A stretch of 64,000 nt of DNA, from positions 52,323,493 through 52,387,492 of the forward strand of contig NC_044573.1 in the NCBI RefSeq assembly GCF_901933205.1, given 5' to 3'. Positions 27,701 through 39,700 of this stretch are shown here, one piece after another. The stretch is from Camarhynchus parvulus. Taxonomy: Eukaryota > Chordata > Aves > Passeriformes > Thraupidae. Numbering within the stretch: the first letter of the stretch is position 1; each line of letters opens with the position of its first letter. The notes beneath the pieces were generated by a model. That model was not told the DNA's origin, searched no databases, and saw only the letters and a list, made by a program, of their open reading frames with translations. Both the position numbers and the translations under genes were made by a program.

Positions 27701-30700
27701 GTATATACACAATCTCATGAATTCGGAATGCCTCCCCAAATACAGCAGCTGTATTAAACCAAACAACCTATGTGCTGATGGTGTTAAAATATCCCCTTAT
27801 GTATGTATCTCCTCCTGACATCACAGTATCTGAAAAAAAACACTGTAAAGCCAGCTCTTTTAACACTTTGCTTAAGATGTATTTGTCACTGCTAGATCTT
27901 TGGCAGCAAAATCTTGGCTGAGGTACAGCTCTCAGAGACTGTACAATTCATTCTGCTGCCATCCATTTTACAAAAGAAGGCAGAAGAACTTAGTGAGTCA
28001 TGTTAACAGACATAAGCACATACAAGTGAATGTTATTACTGGTGGGAAACATTAACTTTGTGAGTCAGTTTCACATATTTCATCTATTTTCTTGTGAAAA
28101 GCATGATCTACTTTGGCAGGCATACAATGTGATTTATTTGGATTTCTAAGCAGTGATATTTACAGATTAATTAAAATGTTCAGAGACATCTTTCATGTCT
28201 TGGCAAAAAGTTTTCCCTTCTGCTCTACAAATATACTCTTAACATCCCAGTGGAATGTATTTTCACAAATGCTCTCAGTTAATTTAATATTCATGGTCTG
28301 CATGTTTCCAGTAGTAAGAAAAAATGCTGATACTTCTGAACAAAGTCTATGCAATCACTGAAGCTCAGTGACGAGCTAGCCAATTATGCCTTTGTTAGCA
28401 GCTGCTAAAATACATTATACAAAAATGGAAAAAGCTACATTGCATTCCTGTGGTCGTTTGACTCGACCTGGCTGGATGCCAGGTGCCCACGAAAGCGGTT
28501 CTGTTACTCCCCTCCTCAGCTGGGCTGGGGAGAAAAATAAAACGAAATGCTTATGGGTCGAGATAAGGGCAGGGAGAGATCATTTAGCAGTTATGGGCAA
28601 AACAGACTTAACTCAGGGAAATTAGTTTTAATTATCACTAATCAAAACAGAGTAGGACAATGAGCAAACACATCTTTTTTCCCAGGTTTAACTTTACTCC
28701 CAATTTTCTCTTCCCCAGTGGTACAGGGGGATGAGAAACAGGGGCTATGATCAGTTCATCACACATTGTCTCTGCCACTCCTTTCTCCTCATGGGGAGGA
28801 CTCCTCACACTCTTCCCCTGCTCCAGCATGGAGACCCTGCCATGGAACAAAGATGTCCTTGAACTTTTCCAGCATGACTCCATCCCATGGGCCGCAGTCC
28901 TTAACAAACTGCTCCAGAGTGGGTCCCTCATACAGGGTGTAGGTCTTCTGGAACAAACTGCTCCAGGGTGGATCTCCCACAGGGTCACAAATCTGGCCAG
29001 TAAACTTGCTCCAGCGTGGGCTCCTCTTTCCATGGGTCCTCCCAGAAGCCTGCTCCAGAGTGTGCCTCCCAGAGGGTCACAGCCACCTTCAGGCATCCCG
29101 CTGCTCTGGCATGGGCTGCAGGTGGATCTCTGCCCCACCATGGACCCCATGGGCTGCAGGGGCACAGCTGCTTCCCCATGGTCTGCACCACGGGCTGCAG
29201 GGGAATCTGAGCTCAGGCACCTGGAGCACCTCCTGCCCCTCCTTCCTCACTGGCCTTGGTGCCTGCAGAGCTCTTTCTCTCACATATTCTAACTCTGCCC
29301 TTCTCCAGCTTCAGCTGGGCAGGTTTTTTCCCTCTTCTTAAATCTGTTATCCCAGAGGCACTCCCACTGTTGCTGATGGATTCAGCCGTGAGCAGCAGCA
29401 TCTCTGTCTCGGAGCCCACTGGCATTGGCTCCACTGGACACAGGGGAAGCTTCCAGCAGCTTTTCAGAGAAGCCGCACCTGTAGCCCCTCCTGCTACCAA
29501 AACCTTGCTACACAAATCCAGTACAATTTCTTTGTAGTGTTAATCTTTTACAGAAGCAACAGCTAAAGGGATGGAACTCATGTAAGATGGAAAGCCTAAA
29601 CCAGACTGTGACAAAAACTTGGGCTATCTCTTGAATAGTGAGATAGCAGACATGTATCTTCGCTTTTTGAAACATGTTAGAAGCAGAAAAGGTTTGCTTA
29701 CCTTCACTTACCATTACAGCATGACCCTCTGACTTTTCACTGAATTTTAACAATCCCTTCCAAAGCAAGTCCTGTACCAGAGCTTGTAATCTAATGCTAG
29801 AACAAGGCAGAGGTACAGTGACAAAGCTCAGAAAGGAAAAACCCTCACACTTTCAGAGCACTGAAGTTAAGCATATGTTGTTTGAGAAGAAATAAGGACA
29901 TGAGAAACAGTAAGGCTGAGAATATTTCACACCCCATTTGAAATCATTCACCTTTTAACATGAAGACAAAAACTGGATATATTTGGTTCCCACCACATAC
30001 AAAAACTACCCTTATATGTAGCTTGAAGAGATTGGATTAAATAGCTACATTCCTTTATTACTACACGAGGATTCATTAGACTTCTATGAAGAAAAACAGA
30101 CCCAAGTGCCAAGAAAAACTAATCACGAGTCCTCCGCTTTAAATTACATTAGCAAATTGATACAAATCTCCAGAGAAATGTCTAATTAACTCCACAGGAA
30201 ACAAAACAAACAAGAAGTCCACATTCATTAAAAAAGACTAGATGGACCTACAGTTTTAAATTATGACACAAAAATCCTTCACATTGCAATTGCCTCTTCA
30301 GGTCAATTTCAAGTCATATTTCTCAGGCTGCAAAATGGTAAGCAGGGTATAAAACCACACAGTTATATCTACTGGCCTAAATACACCACTGCTCACACCA
30401 CTACCGCCTTTGGTAGATTCCTTGACCAAGCATCAAGTTACATGGAAAAGTCTTGTCATTTCTCCAAGTGAAAATTAGGGCTCATTGTACCGACCCGGGA
30501 ACAATGCGTACAGTGCTTTTTTATTTATGCATCTAAATCATCTGTGATTTTTAAGCACTGTGTAAGGCCCTATTATCTTCAAATCAATCACTGCAGTTCT
30601 CTTCTTAAAGCATGTTATTTCCATTAACATTCCGGCAGGCACTGTAATGACAAGTCCTTTGCTAAATCAAGATTCCCAAACTGTACCAAAATTTACATTG

Positions 30701-33700
30701 ATGACAATAAACATTCCTTACTACACTAATTGAAGCCAGAGGCCTTCTGCAAATCCTTATCCATATGAATGATTAAAGGCAATTAGGCATTATAGCAAGA
30801 ACTGGCAATCTGCAGTACTGTGCTCTCAGATGACCACGATAATCAGTGTCTAAACATGATCCTTAAAGAAGAGAAGAATTAAGAAATCATAGTTTGCCTT
30901 GGACAAATGTGGTAGGGGAAGAAGAATGGCAAATATCTTCAGGCAGCTAAGAATGTTAGACAAAACAAATTAAGAAAAAATCCATCCATCATGCAGTGAT
31001 ATGGTTTTGGTCCAAAATAGAAAAAGAAACAGATATTTTCCAGACTGTACATGACAAAGTGCAACTAGCTTTCACAATTTAGGGAATTAGACAACTTTAG
31101 CCACTTATTGTCATTTAGCATTGTCTGGGCATTTTATGATCTCAGGCATACAGATGGTGACTTACCACATTTAAGCTGAAGCTCTCCTAAGCAGCCGTAA
31201 GCATCCATGAGCTTTTCATACTGTCCTTTAATGGCATCCTTTTCTTCTGGAGCTAAGGAACAAAGAGAAAGGCAGGAAACTTAGTTATCCAGTCTTCATA
31301 AAATTTTCAGATTGCTATTATTCCTATTGCATGGGAACCAATGCTATTTTCTCAATCAACAAGACTACAGTGCAAAGGTAGGGTTAAAATGCTGTAAAAC
31401 CATAGAGATTAAAACATGGTGGGACAGAAATGCACATCTCCACACACCACCCTAGAAGAAAAAAGAGTGCTCACTTGATTTTTAAATCTACCTGATCGTT
31501 AGTAACAATTTTATTCTATGGTACAGATGCCACATCAGTCTAAATAAATAAAGAAATACATGAGCACATGTAAAATTTACACTGTTCTAAAATAAGAGCA
31601 GGAATAAATCAGTCTTGCCATAAGCTAAAATATAATATCTTGATGATAATATATTGATATGTCTTGATGTACAAAAAGAGAGAGTTTATACTTCCAGACT
31701 CTCAGTCTAATTCCAGACAGAACTGGAATTTTTTTATGCAAGATAACATGTTTTGATGTAGACACAACACCAGATGCTGATTTTAAAAGGAATTACACAC
31801 ATTTTAGTGAAGTAAGAATTAGTTAATTAAATAAATAAAGGATCAGATGCTTGTGTTATATTTGTGCATTTCTGCAACAAGCAAATTCAATGGGCACATA
31901 CTGAACATTTAGACATTAAGCCAGACCACAGACCAAACTTGCCATTGGCTACTTTAACATAAAACTAGCATACTTCCTGAATGAGTAAGTCTGCATTTTG
32001 TATATATTTCCCAATGAGGAGCAAGGTTAATCTCTCAAATGAGGAAAATAGACTGTAACCCTCAAATGTCCTTTTACTTCTTGAACTACAGATAAACAGC
32101 ATAAATAGTACTTTCAGAGATTTGCTAATAATATGCAATCTTATGCTCCTAATTAACTTCAGCAGTTAAAACCTGAAACCTCCGGGTATAAAAAGGACAA
32201 ACTGAACTACTTGCAATGGATGATAGAAGAGCAAAGAAAGAGACTTCTCTTTATAAATCTCAAGAGGCAAAGAGCTCTATGAGAAACACAGAAAACAAAT
32301 AAATATCCCATATATTGCTGACACTTTGAAGTGAAATGAAGGACAATTCCTCTTGCAAAATTCCTTAGCAGAGGCAACCCCCAAGAGTAATTAAAACATG
32401 TTTATCTCAATTTTTGCATTTGTGACAAATAAAGAAGACTTGTTTAATTCTTTCTTAATATTTTTTTTACTAGCATACTTTCACAACTTACTTACTCTAC
32501 TTTCTTAGAACATTGAGTAAATGAGGAGAAACTCACAAAATGTTGATACCACACATACCAGTGAAGCAAAGCATAAGCAGCAGACAGAGAATAAAGTGAT
32601 TTTTATTGGGTAACAAATCTCTGGACAGTAACAATTTAAATACTCAGTAATGGCACATTTTAAGGGCTGAGACTGCAAGCTCAGTTCTCAGGAACTTAAA
32701 AAAACACTTTGACAAAACCAGTTTAGATAGACTATAACAACGTTTCCATCTTTGAAAAAAAGCCTGTCAAGGCTTTCTTATGTATTAAAAAAAGCAAGTT
32801 AAAAAAGGTGATGTTTCACTTTCCATGGCATCTTTACTAAGTAGAAATATACTGACAATTTTTTCTCAAATCTGTTCTCTCCTTTAAAAGCAGTCTACAC
32901 TAAAATAATTGTGCTACTTTAAAATAAAAAGGGAAAACCAAAACCAAAATTCTTGCTCCTAATATTCCAGCTTTAGGAAGAAATCTAAAACAAGGGAAAC
33001 ACCAAGAGATTCAGATCTGAGACAGATGCGGGAGCTCATAAAGCTGCAGGCCAGGCACAACCCGAAAGCATTTCAAAAGTCACTTCAAAAGCATGGCAAT
33101 GCTCTTCAAAATAGAATTACAAGCTGGAAAGTTGGCTGTTAAAAGTGTCTGGTAAGAGCACAATCCAAAAGAATGGAATTTATTGCAGTGTAGAATTAGG
33201 CAACACATAGCTCATTCCACTACTGGCAAGAAGTACCTGCCACTGGCATGTATGGAACCCACTGGAGTTTCCCAGGTCAAGCCAGGGGCATCCCACACCC
33301 GTCAGCTGCTGGCACAGGACTCCTCCAAACACACAGCCAAAGAGCTGAGTTTTGGCAGTCCTGGTGCAGGGACACCGCCGTTCTGGGCAGGCCACTTGTC
33401 AGAGCCTGTGTCTGCACAGCAGCTTCAGCCAGGACAGGAGCACCAGCACAGCTGCCTGGAAGGAAGGAGCAGGAAAGGAAGACACTCAACAGACACAGCC
33501 ATGTCTGTGGGTCAGGCAGAGAGAGGCCAGAATGTCTTAGTGCCTATGGGCCACATCTGGGGGGGTGGTATGTGTAAATTCCCTTTGTTAAAGATACCAA
33601 TGGAATTTGAAGTGTCCTGTCCTGTTAAACTCCTTGGTGTTGAACAAAGGACATCATTGAAGAGGGCTTGACCCAGGTTCATATCCTGTTATTAAAAAGA

Positions 33701-36700
33701 AGCATTTATAAAATCTCAAAATCTCATTGAAATCTCAAATAACTGTCATCAAAACCTAAAAGATCTCCTCGGGCATTCAAGGAATTCTAGGACATGAGTC
33801 AGAACCAGAAAGAGTGTAGCTACACAGAGAAAAAAACTTATGTGCTACTTTGTCGGATGAAGAGAGTTAAAGGGAAATATTTCTATGAAACACTTTAACC
33901 CTTGTAAAACAAGAAGCATGCAATAATTCAATGAAACCAAGCTACAATAAAATAAATTATAAGTGATCTTTTCCATGCATAAAATATTTCAGATCCAAGA
34001 CACTCCACACCATGAAAAGATATACAACTACATTATACCATATGGCCTAACCAAGTGTGACTTCCTGCTTGTAAAAGCTGCAATTTCAATTTACCAGCTA
34101 GCAGGAACTGGCCAAACATACACCGTTTCCTTCATTCAATCCCTCCTTAGGGCTGAACCCCCAGAGTCCAGCAAGAATCAGCACAACTCTGAAGCATATG
34201 GACCCCAGAAAGGTCAGAAACTGGAGGAAGAGGGTAGAGAAAGGTACCAAAATTCCAAGTCCAACACTAAGGACAGACACAGTGATACCTGCAACGTCAA
34301 GATAAAAATGAAGGAAAAGTTCTTGGAAAAAAAACCAAAGAGCCTGAGCCTGGGTTATGGATTCTGTTTCTCCCTTGTGATTTTTCAGCCCAATTCTGGA
34401 AATAGTCACCTGCGTGGCTGTAGGTACTGCTACAAAAATGTAATCTCAAGCATGTTTCTAAGCACTTTAAGAAAATAGGATTGGTGTCATGGGATGACCT
34501 TATTTGCGTCATTTAGCGTTTGGGGGAAAGAGGTGTGAACTTTCCCCAGAAACAGGGAAAAACTATAATCAAACCAAAATTTCATACCAAAACTCCCATA
34601 TATACATTACCATAAGCACCTTACCTACAAATAAGTCCAATGTCCGCTATTATATAAGTTTAGACAATTATCTCCAAATTGTGTTTTGAGTTATCTGCAG
34701 ACACATTTAAAGTATTTTGTGGTATTTTCAATATCTCTCACTAAAATCTTCCTGTTCACATTCTATCCAAGCTACACAGGCATTATGTAAGTCAGACTGT
34801 ATTCAGAAACACCATACAGGCCAAGCAGTGCAGAGCTGGGAAGAAGTCTGTGGTCAGAGCTACAGTTAAGAGAATCCAAATACTTAAAGCATTAAGCAAT
34901 GTATTTACCAATTTTCTAATAAGATATGTTTCTGCTTGAAAACACAACAAACAAACCAGAAAATTGGCATTTTGGAAAGGTCAGTTCCCTGGTTTTCTAT
35001 ATTAGATTGACAGCAATCTGGTTCTAGTGAGAGATAATGTTTGCACACTTGGATGTGCATATATGAATATATTAATTCACAATCAAAGAATAATGGATTA
35101 ATGAAACCACCAAGTTTCTAGTGGCCAGCTCCATGCTGCTGCAGGCAGTCAAGAAAATAAAAGGGAAGTCCCTAAGTGATTTCTCTGAAGCTTGGCCATT
35201 ATCTTTATGTGGTTTCTGCCGTAGATGACTCATTTGCATAGAAACTTGCACCAGTCACTATAGACATAACCACTACAAAGAATTCATCCCTCACAACCAC
35301 TACTTGTCTCCTAGCATAGAAAACAAGTCTTGTAATCAACACTCTACACTTACACGAACACATCTTCCCTCTTCTCTGTACCCAGTTTGCATTTTGACAA
35401 CAGTGAAAGAATTGCAACACACACTTTTTCCTATAATCTAAAGCATGATGTTCAGCCTGAGAAACCATAGCTTGCAAGTGCCCAGTGCCAGCATAACCAA
35501 GAAAGACAGGACTGCTGCTCTGGAGACTGCTTCCACAAATGGAAAAGTTTGAACACCACTAAAACTACAGAAATCTTCACAAAAGTTTGCGCTAGCTGTA
35601 TGAATATTCGGGTGTAGGAGTAGAAATGAGCCATGGTGGAGGCCTCACTGTTTTGGATAGAGTGCTTAGAAATACATTCACAGTACTTACACAAGTATTG
35701 GTGCTTGATTTCCACACCCCACTCAGTGGCACAGTTGTTCACATAAACAAAAACCAAAGCTAATTGTAAACAGTGCATGTACATACAGCACAGAAACACC
35801 TTTCTGTACAAAAGAAGGAAAAGATAAAGCACAGGTAAATAACTGCTACTTCCTGGTTTTGCAAGACTTTACCCTGATTTCACTCTGCTGCATCAGAGAA
35901 CCACGCACACACCTGCAACTGAAGCAGCAGAGGAGGCACAGAGCTCCTCCACAGAGTGTACACACACCTTAACTCTACGTACGTTTGTCTCTAGTAAAGG
36001 CTAAGTTCCCAGATCTGTGGGTAAAAGTCAGGAAAAACCTCAGACATATTTGCAAAAACACACACTGTATCAGCTATGAACTTCTGTACTTTCCAGACAC
36101 CATGGTCATTTAGGATTTAACATAACAGGTGATGTAACATCCTTTATAAAACCAGCTGCAGAATCAAAGAGCTTGCAAAAAAAAAATCTCTGCAGCCTTT
36201 GGCTCTGCCCTTGAGAAAACATATTATTATGCTGAAATTCAATAGCAGAGCACTCCTGTTGACAGCTTTTCACTGAAACTACCTGCCATAATAAAGTTAA
36301 ATCACCATATTTTCAGCACTATAGCCTTAGATTAGTTTAGCAATTGCCTTGACAGCAGTCCAGAACTACCTTGTGCAGTTCACTTCATCTGTAAACCACT
36401 GAAACTGTAACGTGTTTAAACTAGGAACAGCATCTCTAACCATACTCCCTGTTGTATTAAGCAAAAATTTCTAAATCAATGACAATTTATCCTTTATGAC
36501 TCTAGGTTTCTTCCACAGAATATATTGATCTTCTAGTTCACAGAATTCCTGGAAGAATTGTTTCAGGCTGTCACCCATCCTTCTGGAGATGACTGAAGCT
36601 TTAGGATTGCCAGCGGATAGGGGGGAAAAAAAAAGCCTCCTGCAAAATGTGTCATTCAATTCAAAACAGCAAATTTTACCCTCCACCCTACAGTGACATC

Positions 36701-39700
36701 ATGAGAGAAGGAAAACAAACTCCAGTCCTCAAAAATACTATTTAACTTACAGTAGAACAGAAAACTGTTCTGTTGATATCACATCACTATACAGATTTAA
36801 GGGGTTTAGGGATATGCAACTAGGTTTCCTGCAGTGATTTTTGATTTCTTGATTTTTCTAAAAGTTTTTTAGTTTAGGTTTCCATTACAGGACAAGCATT
36901 CTCATTTTATAAATCGCTGACATTCAGGCAATTAGAGATCTTTACAATACTTTTCCACTGCTGGAAAGGATGCAAAGGATATCAAGGATGCAAATATTTT
37001 TCAGGTATTAAATCTCTACGCAGTAAGGAAATTATGAAACATAATCAATTTGCAACTAAAATTGTCATCATTATCTTTATAAGATATCAAGAGAGGAAAA
37101 AGTATTAAGTCAACCATTCACAAGACAGCATCAAATTGTTAGCTTACACATTCGGAAGTGTTTATTTCAATGAGGAGTTTGCCAGAGGTTTATAGCCTGT
37201 ATTGATTCTGTACAAGTGTGTGGTTTTTCAGATTTCTTTTTTTGTAACACCACATCTAGGACAATTCTCACTCCCTTCTGCCACTTGAACTAGGTTAAAT
37301 TCAACATTTAAATTTCTTCCAGTACAAAATTATTATAGAAGCAATTAAACTTTACGCAAGTGCAGATGTCACGCCTGTTCAAGGGCAGAGATACCTGGTA
37401 ATTATGGACAAAAAAAAGAACAATGACTAAAATTTCTTCTCAAGCCTTCACTGTCCCTCTATGATTATTCCTCTCTACAGTTCTGTTTACATGAGGGTGC
37501 AACTGCAAAACTATATAAACTGTTGTACAACTTAAGTGCTCCAGGTATACCAATCTGCTTTAATTTAGTGTAGAGGTTTGCATAAGGCACAGTTGCATAA
37601 CTCCTCCTCACCACAGGTATGCAATTTTTAAGGAACTTTATTTTAGAAACAGAAAACTAGACAGAGAGGCCAAAACTAACACAATCCTAGGACTAGTATG
37701 TCTGAAACCACACATATACAAAGTTTATGCTAACCTCCCACTGTTGTGTTCTATGGTTAGCAACGACCTAAAGGCAAGTCAAACAAAACAGAATTAATGT
37801 TGTTTCTGTTACCACCCTGCTTTGAAGCTTCCTCTTCACAATTCTTCTGAATTCACCAGCACAATACCTACTACTGGTTTTCCCTCCTTTTCTGGTCCTC
37901 TGCTGCATAAACAGAAGTTATCTAAACAGGCTCCACTGGACAAACTAGCTTTCCTACAATACAGGAACCAACCCAGGAAGGAATAGAGGAATCAAATGAA
38001 ATAAAATGGCAAAGTTATTACCATGGAGTGGGCTGAATGCCAACACAGACATGACTGCAGTTATCTCAAGACATGACACTGGACTTCCAAAAGGCAAGGT
38101 AAACGGGCTTTTAACCCTATAGAAATCACTACTTGAGAATTCCTCTAACACATTTTAAGAGAGACTGTATAAATTCTATAATCATAGAATCACAAAACCA
38201 TTAAGATTAGAAAATATGTCCAAGATCATTGAGCCCAACCATTAAACTAGTACCACTGTGTTCATCATTTATACCATGTTTCCCAGCTTCCACATCCACA
38301 CACTTTCTGATCACTTCCAGGCATAGCAGCTCCACCACTTCCATGGGCAGCCTGTTTCCACAAGCCTGACCATCCTTTCCGTGAAAAAATTTCTCCTAAT
38401 ATCCAATCTAAACCTCCCCCGGTACAAGCTGAGGCTAGGTCCTCTTGTCCTTTCACTTGTTACCAGGGAGAAGGGGCCAACCCTCACCAGGCTACACCCT
38501 CCTTTCAGGCAGTTGTAAAGAGTGGTAAGGTCTCACCTGAACCTCCTTTTCTCCAAGCTGAACAACCCCAGCTCCCTCACCTGCTCCTCACAGGACTTGT
38601 GCTTCAGCTCCTTCCATTCTAGTTCCATTGTTCTTCTCAGGACATGCTGCTATTTTGAGATAGACCAGGATGCCATTGTCCTCTTTGTTCGCCTGGGCAC
38701 ACTGCTGGATCATGTTCAGATGGATGCTGAGCAGCACTACCAGGTCCTTTTCGGCTGGGCAACTTTCCAGCCACTAAATTATTTCAGGCATAGCAATTCA
38801 AACAGGGGATGGCAACACTGGGGGAGGAAAAACTACTCCATGTTGATGATACCTTTAATTAGTGAGATTTCAAGTCATTCCAACCACTGGTCATACAGGT
38901 GGCTCAGGGCTGGCTAGGTGAATACTGGACTCTCCCTTTTATTCATGCACATTGGCTTTAGGAAGTGGACCTGCTTTAGATTTTTATCAGAATAACAAAA
39001 TACAGACCAAACCCCATTAATATTAATATTAATATACAGTTTTAATGTCAACAGGTTTTAGGGTTTCAGGGAAAGTGAATAAAGTTCTGCTCAGTACTGA
39101 CTTTTCACGGCCAGTTCACTGAAACCTGACACAAAACCCCCCCTCTAGAAAAATGTAACACAGTTATGTCTACTATTACCAAAGAATTTAGCAAGAAACG
39201 GAACCCCCAAAATATTGCACAATATGAAACTCTAATAAAATATAATAAACAAAACAAAAATCCCTACACTGTGGCAACATCTTTTCCATGAGTGGTCCCA
39301 CTATCAGAACTATTCTTGAGAAAATCAGCTGCCCCTTGATGACTTTTCTGGCTTTCATAATTTTATTCTGCATGTCCTGCCAGTGTACACTGTGGAAGAT
39401 TCAGCTCAGTGGACCCAGATCCTGAGGTGACATTGTGACTGACATTGTGCAAATCACAATGTGCACACAGATCTTACTACAACAGTTTGAGCTGCTTGAA
39501 CACGGGCTCCTACAACGCTGTGGACAGCAGCATGATTGCAGGCACAGGTATTAGGCAGAAAACAATTTAAGAACACAACACAAGCATGTTCTCCTACATT
39601 GCCTTTTGCCCCTTGCATTCTCAGTCACCTCATTTTTCTGTGTCTGCCTCAACATTAGCGACATCAGCATTGCATTAATTCAGGTCCAGCAAGTACCAAA

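Larger units (their letters stand above)
23070..31165 (-). other. SYNJ2: SYNJ2 intron 2
   Basis: An 8.1-kb intron with a CR1 fragment (25195-25586), the long solo LTR (28449-29525) and both copies of the 72-base repeat pair. The rest is unremarkable. Confidence 0.85.

Noticed and set aside
28638..29515. Open frames of up to 181 codons near 28.6-29.5 kb
   Set aside because: They lie in the U3 tandem units of a solo LTR. No retroviral protein motif is present.
35452..35832. 126-codon minus-strand open frame rich in hydrophobic residues
   Set aside because: It has no recognisable domain, signal or splice context, and lies in an AT-rich intron. Chance is the simplest reading.
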